64,000 bases of DNA from Streptomyces globosus (GCF_003325375.1 NZ_CP030862.1:995501-1059500), one strand, 5' to 3'; numbered from the stretch's first letter, positions 38,746-48,679 are shown. The notes: generated by a model not told the origin, from the sequence alone. Numbers and translations are program-made.

Positions 38746-40602
38746 ATGGGATATATGGGGGACAGGTCAACTCTGCTGGAGACAGGGCGGTTTGTGAGGT
38801 CGGCCGAAACCGGATCGGGTGCAGCAGTCAAAGAGGAGGCTCGGGCCGTTAACGCGCAGACCGCCCCGACCGATGCGGGCTTCGCGGAAGAAGTCCTCGC
38901 CGAGGCCGACGGGGCGAGCGACGCCGAACTGGAGGCGCGCCACCGCGTGGCGGCCGACCGAGGCGACCCCGGAGCGATGAGCGTGCTCGGAGCCCTGCTG
39001 CTGCGCCGCGGCGACCTGGACGGGGCCGAGCCCTACCTGCGCGGCGCGACGGCGGAGGGGGACCGCGCCGCCGCCAACAACCTGGGCGTCCTGCTGCTCC
39101 AGCGCGGCTGCCCCGAGGAGGCCGCCGGCTGGTGGCGCGTCGCGGCCGTCGCAGGCTCCGCGCCCGCCGCGCACGCCCTGGGCCGCCACTTCCGCGAGCG
39201 CGGCGACGAGCCCGCCGCCGAGTACTGGCTCCGCCAGGCGGCGGAATCCGGCCATGCCCTCGGTGCGTACGGGCTCGCCGAGCTCCTGGAGCACCGCGGC
39301 GACAGGGGCGTCGAGCGGTGGCTGCGGCAGGCCGCCGAGCAGGGACACCGCGAGGCCGCCTACCGCCTGGCCCGCCACCTGCGCAAGGGCGACCCCGCCG
39401 AAGCCGAGCAGTGGTACCGGCAGGCCGCCGCCCGCGGGCACCGGCGCGCCGCCCTGCACCTGGGAGCCCTGCTGGAAGCCCGCGGCGAGCTCAAGGAGGC
39501 CGGGCGCTGGTACCTGACCTCCGCCAAGCAGGGCGAGGCCCGCGCCGCCTGCGCCCTGGGCTTCCTGCTGCGCGACGCGGGCGACGAGGAGGGCGCCGTC
39601 TCCTGGTGGAAGCGGGCCGCCCAGGACGGCGACGGCAACGCCGCCAACGCGCTCGGCGCCCTGCACGCCGCCCGCGGGGAGACCGAGACCGCGGAGAAGT
39701 GGTACCGCATCGCCATGGACGCGGGCGACCAGAACGGGGCGTACAACCTTGCTTTGCTGTGCGCGGCACAGGACCGCACCGCGCAGGCCGAGCAGTGGTA
39801 CCGCCGGGCCGCCTACGCGGGGCACCGCGAGGCGGCCAACGCGCTCGCGATCATGCTGCTCCAGGTCGGCGACGCCGCGGGGGCCGAGCCGTGGTTCTCC
39901 AAGGCCGCCGAGGCGGGCAGCGTCGACGCCGCCTTCAACCTGGGGATCCTCTACGCCGGCCGCGACGACGACCGGACCGCGCTGAAGTGGTACGAGCGGG
40001 CGGCCGCCGCCGGCCACACCGACGCCGCGCTCCAGGTCGGCATCGCGCTCGTCCGCGACGGCGAGGAGCGCGCGGCCGAACGGCACCTGCGGTGCGCGGC
40101 CGGCGGCGGCAGCGCCGAAGCCGCGTTCCGGCTGGCCGCGCTGCTGGAGTCGCTGGCCCCGCCTCCGGAGCCGCCGGCCCTGGGGGAGCCGGTCGGCGCC
40201 GCGCGCACCGAGAGCGAGGAGTGGTACGAGCGCGCCGCCGAGCTCGGGCACCGGCGCGCCCAGGTCCGGGTCGGCATGCTGGCGGCGGCCCGCGGGGACA
40301 CGGCGGTCGCGGCCCGCTGGTACCGGGAGGCGGCGGAGGCCGGCTCCCGCAACGGCGCGTTCAACCTCGGGCTGCTGCTGGCCCGGGAGGGCGACGAGCC
40401 GGAGGCGGCCCTGTGGTGGACCCGCGCCGCCGTCGCCGGCCACGGCCGGGCCGCGCTGCGCCTGGCCCTGCTCGCCGCCCGCCACGGCGACCTCGCGGAG
40501 GGGCAGAAGTGGTGCCTGCGCGCCATGGAGCTCGGGCCGGCCGAGGTCGCCGAGCGGGCCGCCCGGCTGCGCGACGCGCTGGCCGAGGAGCTGTCCGCCT
40601 GA
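38746..40602 (+). CDS. Sel1-like/TPR repeat protein
   Basis: This 618-aa protein has about fourteen tandem repeats of 33-36 residues, of the pattern G...A...LG.LL..RGD...AE.WYR.AA..GH..A (for example GEARAACALGFLLRDAGDEE). They fill residues 65-600 and form an alpha-solenoid scaffold for protein-protein contacts. No signal peptide or enzymatic domain is seen. ATG 38755 is an alternative start. The gene is bracketed by two identical initiator tRNA genes. The partner is unknown. Confidence 0.85.
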   Translation: MGYMGDRSTLLETGRFVRSAETGSGAAVKEEARAVNAQTAPTDAGFAEEVLAEADGASDAELEARHRVAADRGDPGAMSVLGALLLRRGDLDGAEPYLRGATAEGDRAAANNLGVLLLQRGCPEEAAGWWRVAAVAGSAPAAHALGRHFRERGDEPAAEYWLRQAAESGHALGAYGLAELLEHRGDRGVERWLRQAAEQGHREAAYRLARHLRKGDPAEAEQWYRQAAARGHRRAALHLGALLEARGELKEAGRWYLTSAKQGEARAACALGFLLRDAGDEEGAVSWWKRAAQDGDGNAANALGALHAARGETETAEKWYRIAMDAGDQNGAYNLALLCAAQDRTAQAEQWYRRAAYAGHREAANALAIMLLQVGDAAGAEPWFSKAAEAGSVDAAFNLGILYAGRDDDRTALKWYERAAAAGHTDAALQVGIALVRDGEERAAERHLRCAAGGGSAEAAFRLAALLESLAPPPEPPALGEPVGAARTESEEWYERAAELGHRRAQVRVGMLAAARGDTAVAARWYREAAEAGSRNGAFNLGLLLAREGDEPEAALWWTRAAVAGHGRAALRLALLAARHGDLAEGQKWCLRAMELGPAEVAERAARLRDALAEELSA

Positions 40603-40653
40603 CCCCCGCCGCGCGCGCCCGCAGCCGTGCGGCCGGTGCGGCACCCAATGGAT

Positions 40654-40683
40654 TTGCATCTGCGGCGATCCCTCGCGTACGGT
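40654..40683 (+). promoter_or_regulatory. promoter of tRNA-fMet copy 2
   Basis: TTGCAT (40654-40659) and TACGGT (40678-40683) are separated by 18 bp and end 12 bp before the tRNA, a good housekeeping-sigma layout. Confidence 0.6.
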
Positions 40684-40695
40684 GGGGTCTACCGA

Positions 40696-40769
40696 CGCGG
40701 GGTGGAGCAGCTCGGTAGCTCGCTGGGCTCATAACCCAGAGGTCGCAGGTTCAAATCCTGTCCCCGCTA
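40696..40769 (+). tRNA. initiator tRNA-fMet (CAU), copy 2
   Basis: It has the same 74-nt sequence as the tRNA at 38469, with the same C1:U72 mismatch and GGG/CCC anticodon stem. It has its own promoter and terminator, so it is independently expressed. Confidence 0.97.
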
Positions 40770-40774
40770 CTAGA

Positions 40775-40807
40775 CGAAGGCCCGGATCCTCTGGATCCGG
40801 GCCTTCG
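40775..40807. terminator. terminator after tRNA-fMet copy 2
   Basis: Perfect 15-bp arms (CGAAGGCCCGGATCC and its complement) with a 3-nt loop. Confidence 0.9.
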
Positions 40808-40959
40808 GCGTTCCCGTGGTCGGGCGCATCGCAACCGCAAGCCCGCCGCCGCGGTCCCGCCCGCCGCGCACATGCGCACATGCCGGAGGGTCGGCGGCGG
40901 TTGTCCGCCCCCGGCCCTCCTCGTGTCCCTTCGCTCTCCCTGCGGCCGCGGCCGCGCGG

Positions 40960-41376
40960 CTACACGCCCGCGCAGTCCGGGCAGAGGCCGCGGTAGGTCA
41001 CCTCGACCGCCGACACGGTGAAGCCGAAGCGCTCCGCGTCCGGCAGGTCGGCCAGCGGGTTGCCCGAGGGGTGCACGTCCCGGATCGCCCCGCACTGCGC
41101 GCACACGAGGTGCTGGTGGGGCCGGTGGGCGTTCGGGTCGTACCGCTTGGCCCGGCGGTCCGTGGACACCTCCAGGACCTCGCCGAGGGTCACGAGCTCG
41201 CCGAGGGTGTTGTAGACGGTCGCGCGGGAGATCTCGGGCAGCTTGTCCACGGCGCGGGCGTGCACCTCGTCGGCCGTGAGGTGCACGTGGTCGCCGTCGA
41301 GCACCTCCGCCACCACGCGCCGCTGTGCGGTCATGCGCCATCCGCGTGCGCGAAGTCGTTCCAGCAGGTCACTCAT
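40960..41376 (-). CDS. catR: Fur-family peroxide-type repressor CatR
   Basis: This 138-aa protein is read from ATG 41376. An N-terminal winged helix (WRMTAQRRVVAEVL, ISRATVYNTLGELV) is followed by the metal-binding dimer domain with RPHQHLVCAQCG and GLCPDCAGV (two CxxC pairs for structural zinc). It is divergent from a catalase gene, with a palindrome in the catalase promoter. Known CatR represses catA and is inactivated by peroxide oxidation. The longer frame to 41493 would run through the operator region and is not used. Confidence 0.92.
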   Translation of the reverse strand: MSDLLERLRARGWRMTAQRRVVAEVLDGDHVHLTADEVHARAVDKLPEISRATVYNTLGELVTLGEVLEVSTDRRAKRYDPNAHRPHQHLVCAQCGAIRDVHPSGNPLADLPDAERFGFTVSAVEVTYRGLCPDCAGV

Positions 41377-41442
41377 GCACACCAGCCTAACAGTGAGGGG
41401 ACCGGGTGTAAGTCCTGATCCCGTGTGGACTTGGATCTCCGC

Positions 41443-41470
41443 TTGACTTGGACAAAGTCCATCGTAGGAT
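41443..41470 (+). promoter_or_regulatory. catA promoter with embedded CatR/PerR box
   Basis: The -35 TTGACT (41443-41448) and -10 TAGGAT (41465-41470) enclose a 16-bp spacer that contains the perfect palindrome TGGACAAAGTCCA (41449-41461). A Fur-family repressor bound there would block polymerase. Confidence 0.8.
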
Positions 41471-41528
41471 CGTGTGTAAGGCGAACGCACCACGGACAGG
41501 ACATGGCGCGATGACGCAGGAGGCGCAC

Positions 41529-42980
41529 GTGACGCAGGGACCGCTCACCACGGAGGCCGGGGCTCCGGTCGCGGACAACCAGAACAGCGAGACCGCGGGC
41601 CTCGGCGGGCCGGTCCTCGTCCAGGACCAGCTGCTGCTGGAGAAGCTCGCCCACTTCAACCGCGAGCGCATACCGGAGCGCGTCGTCCACGCCCGCGGGG
41701 CCGGCGCGTACGGCACCTTCACCGTCACCCGCGACGTCACGCAGTGGACCCGGGCGAAGTTCCTCTCAGAGGTCGGCAAGCAGACCGAGACCTTCCTGCG
41801 CTTCTCCACCGTCGCCGGCAACCTCGGCGCCGCCGACGCCGTCCGCGACCCGCGCGGCTGGGCGCTGAAGTTCTACACCGAAGAGGGCAACTACGACCTC
41901 GTCGGCAACAACACCCCGGTGTTCTTCATCAAGGACGCCATCAAGTTCCCGGACTTCATCCACACCCAGAAGCGCGACCCGTACACCGGCTCCACCGAGG
42001 CCGACAACGTCTGGGACTTCTGGAGCCTGTCGCCCGAGTCCACCCACCAGGTCACCTGGCTGTTCGGCGACCGCGGCATCCCCGCCTCGTACCGCCACAT
42101 GAACGGCTACGGCTCGCACACCTACCAGTGGAACAACGAGGCCGGCGAGGTCTTCTGGGTCAAGTACCACTTCAAGACCGACCAGGGCATCCGGAACCTC
42201 ACCCAGGCCGAGGCCGACAGGCTCGCCGGCGAGGACCCCGACAGCCACCAGCGCGACCTGCGCCAGGCCATCGAGCGGGGCGACTTCCCGACCTGGACCG
42301 TGCAGGTGCAGATCATGCCCGCGGCCGACGCGGCGGCGTACCGCTTCAACCCGTTCGACCTCACCAAGGTGTGGCCGCACGAGGACTACCCGCCGATCGA
42401 GATCGGCCGGCTGGAGCTCAACCGCAACCCCGAGAACATCTTCGCCGAGGTCGAGCAGGCGATCTTCTCCCCGGCCCACTTCGTGCCCGGCATCGGCCCG
42501 TCCCCCGACAAGATGCTCCAGGGCCGCCTCTTCGCCTACGGCGACGCCCACCGCTACCGGGTCGGCATCAACGCCGACCACCTGCCGGTGAACCGCCCGC
42601 ACGCGACCGTGGCGCGCACCAACTCCCGCGACGGGCTCCTCTACGACGGCCGCCACGGCGGTGCGAAGAACTACGAGCCGAACAGCTTCGGCGGCCCGCA
42701 CCAGACCGACCGCCCGCTGTGGCAGCCGGTCCCGGTCGCCGGCGCCACCGGCAACCACGCCGCCCCGGTGCACGCCGAGGACAACGACTTCGTCCAGGCC
42801 GGCGCCCTCTACCGCCTCATGTCCGAGGACGAGAAGGCCCGCCTCGTGGAGAACCTCGCCGGCTTCATCGCCAAGGTCTCCCGCGACGACATCGTCGAGC
42901 GGGCGATCGGCAACTTCCGCCAGGCGGACGGCGACTTCGGCAAGCGGCTGGACGCCGCGGTCCAGGCCCTGCGCGGCTGA
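41529..42980 (+). CDS. catA: monofunctional heme catalase
   Basis: This 483-aa protein is read from GTG 41529, preceded by AGGAGG at ideal spacing; ATG 41511 is in frame but has no good RBS. The distal His lies in [12 protein letters not shown], the Asn in [13 protein letters not shown] and the heme-ligating Tyr in [14 protein letters not shown]. It converts hydrogen peroxide to water and oxygen in the cytosol. It is divergent from catR and controlled through the palindrome in its promoter. A long hairpin follows. Confidence 0.96.
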   Translation: MTQGPLTTEAGAPVADNQNSETAGLGGPVLVQDQLLLEKLAHFNRERIPERVVHARGAGAYGTFTVTRDVTQWTRAKFLSEVGKQTETFLRFSTVAGNLGAADAVRDPRGWALKFYTEEGNYDLVGNNTPVFFIKDAIKFPDFIHTQKRDPYTGSTEADNVWDFWSLSPESTHQVTWLFGDRGIPASYRHMNGYGSHTYQWNNEAGEVFWVKYHFKTDQGIRNLTQAEADRLAGEDPDSHQRDLRQAIERGDFPTWTVQVQIMPAADAAAYRFNPFDLTKVWPHEDYPPIEIGRLELNRNPENIFAEVEQAIFSPAHFVPGIGPSPDKMLQGRLFAYGDAHRYRVGINADHLPVNRPHATVARTNSRDGLLYDGRHGGAKNYEPNSFGGPHQTDRPLWQPVPVAGATGNHAAPVHAEDNDFVQAGALYRLMSEDEKARLVENLAGFIAKVSRDDIVERAIGNFRQADGDFGKRLDAAVQALRG

Positions 42981-43000
42981 CGAGCCGCTGCCGTGGCGCG

Positions 43001-43041
43001 CGACGGGCCGGCAGCCCCCTCGGGGGCTCGCCGGCCCGTCG
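43001..43041. terminator. terminator after catA
   Basis: A long, nearly perfect stem (CGACGGGCCGGC and AGCCCCC arms, one bulged C) lies 20 bp after the catA stop, between convergent genes. Confidence 0.85.
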
Positions 43042-43083
43042 CCGTTCTGCCGTTCTGCCGTTCCCGCGCCTGTCCCCGGGCCG

Positions 43084-43482
43084 CTAGGCCGGTACGGCGG
43101 CGCCGCGCCGGGCCGGCACCCAGCAGCGGATGATGTCGCGGACGGACACGATGCCCACCGGCCCGCCGTCCTCCAGCACGATCAGGTGCCGGAAGCCGCC
43201 GTGGGCCATCGCCTCGGCGGCTTCCACGAGGGGCGCCTCGGGGGTGCAGAACACGACGTTGTTCGTGGTGTGCGCACCTACGGACTCGCGGTCGGGGTCG
43301 TGCCCCGCGCCTATGGAGTTGAGGACGTCCCGTTCGGTCAGGATGCCGATGCCGCTGTGCTCGGGGTCGAGGACGACGGCTGCGCCGACCCGGCGGCCGG
43401 ACATCAGGCAGGCCGCCTGGCGCAGGGTGTGGGTGGGGCCGAGGGTGAGGATCACGGTGCTCATGGCGTCACGGACGAGCAT
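43084..43482 (-). CDS. tandem CBS-domain protein
   Basis: This 132-aa protein is read from ATG 43482 with GGAGG upstream. Two CBS motifs fill it: TLRQAACLMSGRRVGAAVVLD with GIGILTERDVLN, then PLVEAAEAMAHGGFRHLIVLE with GIVSVRDIIR. Such free-standing pairs bind adenine nucleotides and act as energy or ligand sensors. The target partner is not adjacent, so the role is unknown. Confidence 0.9.
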   Translation of the reverse strand: MLVRDAMSTVILTLGPTHTLRQAACLMSGRRVGAAVVLDPEHSGIGILTERDVLNSIGAGHDPDRESVGAHTTNNVVFCTPEAPLVEAAEAMAHGGFRHLIVLEDGGPVGIVSVRDIIRCWVPARRGAAVPA

Positions 43483-43632
43483 GAAGAGGCCACCTCCTGG
43501 ATGAAGTCCTCCGCCCGCACTTCGAGAAGGCATTCACAAGCGCACAAGGGGAGGAGTTTCAGACTCCCACGCGCGCCGGGGGCCAACAAGAGGGCGTGCA
43601 CCCGGTTCCCGGTATGCGGCCCGCGTGCGCCG

Positions 43633-44439
43633 TCAGGCGCGGGGGCGCAGGTATCCGAGCATCTCCTCGTGCAGCAGCCCGTTCGACGCCGCCGCGTTGC
43701 CGCCGTGTACGCCGTCCACCCCGTCCAGGCTGGTGAACCGGCCGCCCGCCTCCTGCACCACGGCCGCGATCGCCGCCATGTCCCAAAGACTCAGCTCCGG
43801 CTCCGCGCACAGGTCCAGCGACCCCTCCGCGACCATCATGTACGGCCAGAAGTCGCCGTACCCGCGGGTGCGCCAGCACTGCCGGCTCAGCTCCAGGAAC
43901 CCCTCCAGCCGGCCCTGCTCCTCCCACCCGCCCAGCGAGGAGTACGCGAACGACGCGTCCCGCAGGGAGCCCACCCGCGAGACCCCGATCCGCTGCGGCT
44001 CGCCGCCCAGCGCCCCGCCGGCGTACGCGCCCGAGCCCTCGGCCGCCCACCAGCGCCGGCCCAGGGCGGGCGCCGAGACCACGCCGACCACGGGCCGGAA
44101 CCCGCCGTCGGCGCCCTCCTCCATCAGCGAGACGAGCGTCGCCCACACCGGGACCCCGCGCACGTAGTTCTTCGTCCCGTCGATCGGGTCGACCACCCAC
44201 CGGCGGGGGCCGCTGCCCTTCAGCCCGTACTCCTCGCCCAGGATCGCGTCCTCGGGCCGCGCGGCCTCGATGCCGGCCCGGACCGCCTCCTCCGCCGCCC
44301 GGTCCGCCTCGGTCACCGGCGTCATGTCCGGCTTCGTCTCCACCTGGAGGTCGAGGGCACGGAACCGCTGCATGGTCACGGCGTCCGCGGCGTCGGCGAG
44401 TTCGAGGGCGAGGCGCAGGTCATCGTCATAAGAGGGCAT
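43633..44439 (-). CDS. hisN: histidinol-phosphatase, inositol-monophosphatase type (HisN)
   Basis: This 268-aa protein is read from ATG 44439. IMPase motifs: metal ligands in GEEYG and WVVDPIDGTKNYVRG, and the late WDMAAIAAVVQEAGG. In Streptomyces an enzyme of this family performs the penultimate phosphatase step of histidine synthesis, from a site outside the his operon; the strong sequence similarity I recall supports hisN. A general inositol-phosphate phosphatase cannot be excluded from sequence alone. Confidence 0.82.
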   Translation of the reverse strand: MPSYDDDLRLALELADAADAVTMQRFRALDLQVETKPDMTPVTEADRAAEEAVRAGIEAARPEDAILGEEYGLKGSGPRRWVVDPIDGTKNYVRGVPVWATLVSLMEEGADGGFRPVVGVVSAPALGRRWWAAEGSGAYAGGALGGEPQRIGVSRVGSLRDASFAYSSLGGWEEQGRLEGFLELSRQCWRTRGYGDFWPYMMVAEGSLDLCAEPELSLWDMAAIAAVVQEAGGRFTSLDGVDGVHGGNAAASNGLLHEEMLGYLRPRA

Positions 44440-44565
44440 GTCCGGCACTTTATCGGGACGGCCGGGGCCCGGCGAGGGGTGTCCGCGGTGCGGGCTCCGG
44501 GGCGCCCTTGACAGGATCTGTCGGCCCGTCAACTCTGGCGGTCAGTCAAGCAGGGAGGGGCACAG

Positions 44566-45141
44566 ATGCCGACAGCCCGGGAGTCCTTGCTGGAGGCGGC
44601 GGGAGCGGCGCTCTCGGCGCGCCCCTGGCCCTCCGTGCGGATGGTCGACGTGGCGGCCGCCGCCGGGGTGTCGCGGCAGACCCTCTACAACGAGTTCGGG
44701 GGCAAGGCGGGCCTCGGCCGCGCCCTCGTACGCCGCGAGGCCGACTGGTACCTCGACGGCGTCGACCGGGTCCTGCGCGCCCCCGCCGCCGGGAGCGGCG
44801 ACCGCCTCGCCTCCCTCGCCGAGTGGACCGTGCGGGCCGCCGCGGCCCGGCCCCTCGTACGCGCCCTGCTGACCGGGCACTGGGACGGCAACCTCCCGGC
44901 CCCGCCCGGCCGCGGGGCGCGGCCCGGAGTACCCGCGCCCGGTCCGGGGGAGCTGGCCGGTGCGGTGCGCGACCGGGCCGCCGAGGTGCTCGCCGCGCCC
45001 GACGCCGCGCACCGGTGCGAGCTCGCCGTGCGCCTCGCGCTGTCGTACGTGGTCGCGCCCGCGCGCGAGAGCGGGCTGGGGGAGCTGCTCGGGCTGCTGC
45101 GGCTGCTCAGTGGGCCGACCCGGACAGCTGGAGTCCGATGA
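44566..45141 (+). CDS. TetR-family transcriptional regulator
   Basis: This 191-aa protein has ATG 44566 with GGAGGGG upstream. The N-terminal HTH is SVRMVDVAAAAGVSRQTLYNEFGGKAG (key helix VSRQTLYNEF). The rest is an Ala/Arg-rich ligand-binding helix bundle. It is convergent with the SMR transporter gene, overlapping it by 35 bp at the 3' ends, which suggests that it may control that transporter. Ligand unknown. Confidence 0.9.
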   Translation: MPTARESLLEAAGAALSARPWPSVRMVDVAAAAGVSRQTLYNEFGGKAGLGRALVRREADWYLDGVDRVLRAPAAGSGDRLASLAEWTVRAAAARPLVRALLTGHWDGNLPAPPGRGARPGVPAPGPGELAGAVRDRAAEVLAAPDAAHRCELAVRLALSYVVAPARESGLGELLGLLRLLSGPTRTAGVR

Positions 45142-45430
45142 CGCCGAGGATGACCAGCGAAATCGAGACGATCTTGAGGGTGGAGACCAGGTCGCCGAGG
45201 AACACCATGCCGTAGACGGCCGTGCCCGCCGCCCCGATGCCCGTCCACACCGCGTACGCCGGGCCCACGTCCAGCTTCTTCAGGGCCATCGTCAGGAGCC
45301 CGAAGCTGCCGACCGCGAAGGCGGCGAAGGCGATCGTCGGCCACAGCCGGGTGAACCCGTGCGACAGCTTCAGGCAGACCGCGAAACCGGTCTCCAACAG
45401 TCCGGCGACGACGACCAGCAGCCACGCCAT
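45107..45430 (-). CDS. small multidrug resistance (SMR, SugE-like) transporter
   Basis: This 107-aa protein with four transmembrane helices has the essential Glu in VVAGLLETGFAVCLKLS (about 14) and the Gly/Tyr motif PAYAVWTGIGAAGTAVYG. SugE/Gdx-type members export guanidinium or quaternary ammonium ions as dimers. The motif details favour the SugE group. The 3' end overlaps the tetR-type gene on the other strand. Confidence 0.9.
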   Translation of the reverse strand: MAWLLVVVAGLLETGFAVCLKLSHGFTRLWPTIAFAAFAVGSFGLLTMALKKLDVGPAYAVWTGIGAAGTAVYGMVFLGDLVSTLKIVSISLVILGVIGLQLSGSAH

Positions 45431-45542
45431 GGCGAATGCCTCCCCGCCTCAAGGTGACATCGCGTCACTCGGTGCGCTTATGCATTCACCGGACGGCGGC
45501 CGCGGCAAACCCCGGCGGATCCCGCCGAACCCCGCCGGACGA

Positions 45543-46553
45543 TCAGTCCCCTTCGCGGCGCTCGCGGGTGCGCAGCAGCCGGCGCAGCGAATCCAGCCGC
45601 GCCGGATCGGCGTGCCCCTCCTCCACCCACGCGTCCAGCGCGCAGTCCTGCTCGTCGTGGCTGCACGCCCGCGGGCAGTCCTCGGTGCCGGGCACCAGGT
45701 CGGGGAAGGCGAGGATCACCCGCGACGGGTCCACGTGGTGCAGGCCGAACGAGCGCACGCCCGGGGTGTCGATGACCCAGCCGTCACCCGACGGCAGCGG
45801 CAGCGCCAGCGCCGAGGTGGTGGTGTGCCGGCCGCGGCCCGTCACCGCGTTGACGTGGCCCGTGGCACGCTGGCGGCCCTCGCCGACCAGCGAGTTCACC
45901 AGAGTCGTCTTGCCGACGCCCGAGTGCCCCACGAAGGCGGTGATCCGGCCCGCCAGCCGCTCGCGCACCCGCTCGGCGGCCTCGCCAACGGCCAGCTCCT
46001 CGCGGTTGGTCACCACGTACGCCAGGCCGAACGAGGCGTACACCTCAAGGAGCTTGTCCGGGGACGTCAGATCGGACTTGGTCAGCACCAGCAGCGGCTC
46101 CAGCCCCGCGTCGTACGCGGCCACCAGGCAGCGGTCGATCATCCGCGGCCGCGGCTCGGGGTCCGCCAGCGCCGTGACGATCGCCAGCTGGTCGGCGTTG
46201 GCGACGACCACCCGCTCGTACGGGTCGTCGTCGTCCGCGGTGCGCCGCAGCACCGACCTGCGCTCCTCGATCCGCACGATCCGCGCGAGGGTGTCCTTCC
46301 CGCCCGACAGGTCGCCGACGAGCCACACCCGGTCGCCGACCACGGCCGCCTTGCGGCCCAGCTCGCGGGCCTTCATCGCGACGACCGTGCGGTCCTCCAC
46401 CAGGCAGGTCAGCCGGCCGCGGTCGACGGTGAGGACGAAGCCCTCGGCCGCGTCCTCGTGCTTGGGCCGCTTGCTGGTCCGGGGCCGGTTGCCCTTCGGG
46501 TTGGGCCGCGCCCGGATGTCGTCCTCGTCGGTGTGCTTGCCGTACCTGCGCAT
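45543..46553 (-). CDS. rsgA: ribosome biogenesis GTPase RsgA
   Basis: This 336-aa protein has an OB-fold N-terminus followed by a circularly permuted GTPase (G4 LVLTKSDL before G1 GHSGVGKTTLVNSL, G3 DTPGVRSF). A zinc-binding C-terminus has CPRACSHDEQDC. It matures the 30S subunit. The ATG lies 9 bp after the aroA stop, so the two form an operon. Confidence 0.95.
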   Translation of the reverse strand: MRRYGKHTDEDDIRARPNPKGNRPRTSKRPKHEDAAEGFVLTVDRGRLTCLVEDRTVVAMKARELGRKAAVVGDRVWLVGDLSGGKDTLARIVRIEERRSVLRRTADDDDPYERVVVANADQLAIVTALADPEPRPRMIDRCLVAAYDAGLEPLLVLTKSDLTSPDKLLEVYASFGLAYVVTNREELAVGEAAERVRERLAGRITAFVGHSGVGKTTLVNSLVGEGRQRATGHVNAVTGRGRHTTTSALALPLPSGDGWVIDTPGVRSFGLHHVDPSRVILAFPDLVPGTEDCPRACSHDEQDCALDAWVEEGHADPARLDSLRRLLRTRERREGD

Positions 46554-46562
46554 GACCGGGCC

Positions 46563-47900
46563 CTACGCTCCCGCTCCCGCGAGCATGTCCGTCCACATCC
46601 TGGGGAAGTCGGGCAGGGTCTTCGCGGTCGTCGCCACGTTCTCGATCTGCACGCCCTCGACGGCCAGGCCGATCACCGCGCCCGCGGTGGCCATCCGGTG
46701 GTCGTCGTAGGTGCGGAACACCCCGCCGTGCAGCGGCCGCGGACGGATGTGCAGTCCGTCGGCGGTCTCGGTGACGTCGCCGCCGAGACCGTTGATCTCC
46801 GCGGTCAGCGCCGCCAGCCGGTCCGTCTCGTGCAGCCGCAGGTGCGCCACCCCGCGCAGCGTGGACGGCGAGTCGGCCAGCGCCGCCACGGCCGCGATGC
46901 CCGGGGTCAGCTCGCCGACCTCGCCGAGGTCCACGTCGATGCCGTGGATCTTGCCGCTGCCGGTGAAGACCAGGCCCGCGTCGGTCACCTCGCAGGAACC
47001 GCCCATTTCGGTGAAGATGCGGCGCAGCTCGTCACCGGGCTGGGTGGTGCGGCGCGGCCAGTCGGGGATGGTGACCGTGCCGCCGGTGATCAGGGCCGCG
47101 GCGAGGAACGGCTGCGCGTTCGACAGGTCCGGCTCCACCACCAGGTCGCGGCCGAGCAGCGCGCCCGGCGAGACCCGCCACACGTTCTTCTCGCCGCCCG
47201 CCTCCGGGGTGTCGACCTGGGCGCCCGCCGCGCGCAGCATCTCCACCGTCATCCGGATGTGCGGCATCGACGGCAGGGTCGCGCCGGTGTGCCGCACCTC
47301 CACGCCCTGGTTGAAGCGGGGCGCCGACAGCAGCAGCGCGGAGACGAACTGCGAGGAGTTGCTCGCGTCCAGCTCGATCGGGCCGCCCTCCAGGGCGCCG
47401 CCGCCGTGGACGGTCATGGGCAGCGCGCCGCGGCCGCCGTCGTCGATACGGGCGCCCAGGCCGCGCAGGGCGTTGATGACCTGGCCGAGGGGGCGCTCGT
47501 AGGAGCGCGGGTCGCCGTCGAAGCGGATGTCGCCGGAGGCGAGCGTCGCGACGGGCGGCAGGAACCGCATGACGGTGCCCGCGTTGCCGACGTCCACGGA
47601 GGCCGGGCCGTGCAGGGCCGCGGGGATGATCCGCCAGGCCTCGCCGCCGGCGGCGTCGCCGGAGCTGGAGGAGGCGGTCTCCTCGATGCCGACGCCCATG
47701 GCGCGCAGCGCGTCCGCCATGAGCTGCGAGTCGCGCGAGCGCAGCGGGCGGCGCACCCAGCCGGGCTCGGCGGCGAGCGCGGCCAGCACCAGGGCGCGGT
47801 TGGTGACCGACTTCGACCCGGGCACGGTGACGGTGGCGTGGACGGTCCCGTCTGCGTGCGGGGCAGGCCAGAGGGCGGGAGGCGCGGGGGTGTCGGTCAT
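46563..47900 (-). CDS. aroA: 3-phosphoshikimate 1-carboxyvinyltransferase (EPSP synthase)
   Basis: This 445-aa protein has motifs [19 protein letters not shown] (S3P/PEP site), [41 protein letters not shown] and [14 protein letters not shown]. It makes EPSP from shikimate-3-phosphate and PEP in aromatic amino acid synthesis. ATG 47900 is chosen because the sequence upstream is shadow. It is translated just ahead of rsgA. Confidence 0.96.
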   Translation of the reverse strand: MTDTPAPPALWPAPHADGTVHATVTVPGSKSVTNRALVLAALAAEPGWVRRPLRSRDSQLMADALRAMGVGIEETASSSSGDAAGGEAWRIIPAALHGPASVDVGNAGTVMRFLPPVATLASGDIRFDGDPRSYERPLGQVINALRGLGARIDDGGRGALPMTVHGGGALEGGPIELDASNSSQFVSALLLSAPRFNQGVEVRHTGATLPSMPHIRMTVEMLRAAGAQVDTPEAGGEKNVWRVSPGALLGRDLVVEPDLSNAQPFLAAALITGGTVTIPDWPRRTTQPGDELRRIFTEMGGSCEVTDAGLVFTGSGKIHGIDVDLGEVGELTPGIAAVAALADSPSTLRGVAHLRLHETDRLAALTAEINGLGGDVTETADGLHIRPRPLHGGVFRTYDDHRMATAGAVIGLAVEGVQIENVATTAKTLPDFPRMWTDMLAGAGA

Positions 47901-47965
47901 GGCCACCACTTTAGTGGCTCCCCGAAGGGCCCGATCGTGTTCGAGCCTCGCCCCGGGGCGCGGTC

Positions 47966-48679
47966 TCAGAGGTTGAGAAGCCAGCGCCCGCCGCCGATGA
48001 GCGAGCACAGCGCCACCGCGTGGAAGAGGAACAGCCACAGCACCGCAGGGGTGTGCGTCAGGCGCCCCAGCTGGTCCGCGTCCGAATCGGGCGCCCCGCC
48101 GTGCCGGCGCTTGGCGCCCAGCTCGAAGACCGGCCGGACCCCGCCCAGCAGCAGGAACCAGACGGCCGCGTAGGCGAACGCCGCCTGCACCTGCGCCGGG
48201 GCCAGCCAGGAGACCAGGACGAACGTTCCGCCGGTGAGCACCATCGTCAGCGCCCCGTACGCGTTGCGGATCATCAGGAGCATCGCCAGCAGCAGGGCCG
48301 TCGCCGCCCACAGCAGGAGCGTGATGCGGTGCGCGGACAGCAGCGCCGCCCCGCCGAGGCCGAGCAGGGACGGCGCGGTGTAGCCGGCGGCCGCCGTGAG
48401 GATCATGCCGGGGCCGGTCGGCTTGCCGCGGCTGACGGTGACCCCGCTGGTGTCCGAGTGCAGCCGTATCCCGTCCAGGCGGCGGCCCGTCAGCAGGGCC
48501 AGCAGCCCGTGGCCGCCCTCGTGCGCGATGGTGACCGCGTTGCGGGACACCCGCCACACGGGCCCGGGCGTGACCAGCACCAGCGCGGCCAGGCCCGTCG
48601 CGATCACCAGCCACGTGGCCGGCGCCTCCTGTATTCCGGTGAGCCGGTCCCACAGGCCGGCGGTCGTGCTGCTGTCCAT
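47966..48679 (-). CDS. M50-type membrane metallopeptidase-like protein
   Basis: This 237-aa protein is read from ATG 48679. About six transmembrane helices are seen, with a zinc motif in [20 protein letters not shown] (HExxH form HEGGH, about 54-58). The family (M50B-like) resembles site-2 proteases, although many actinobacterial members have no known substrate. It lies 65 bp upstream of aroA on the same strand and is divergent from the SRAP gene. Confidence 0.88.
   Translation of the reverse strand: MDSSTTAGLWDRLTGIQEAPATWLVIATGLAALVLVTPGPVWRVSRNAVTIAHEGGHGLLALLTGRRLDGIRLHSDTSGVTVSRGKPTGPGMILTAAAGYTAPSLLGLGGAALLSAHRITLLLWAATALLLAMLLMIRNAYGALTMVLTGGTFVLVSWLAPAQVQAAFAYAAVWFLLLGGVRPVFELGAKRRHGGAPDSDADQLGRLTHTPAVLWLFLFHAVALCSLIGGGRWLLNL

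Noticed and set aside
38469-40807. tRNA repeats as integration (att) sites of a mobile element
   Set aside because: The tRNAs are complete genes with their own terminators and no integrase, excisionase or foreign-looking genes lie between them.
45222-48173. 983-residue frame on the plus strand over rsgA-aroA
   Set aside because: Overlaps two unmistakable enzymes on the other strand and has shadow-type composition.
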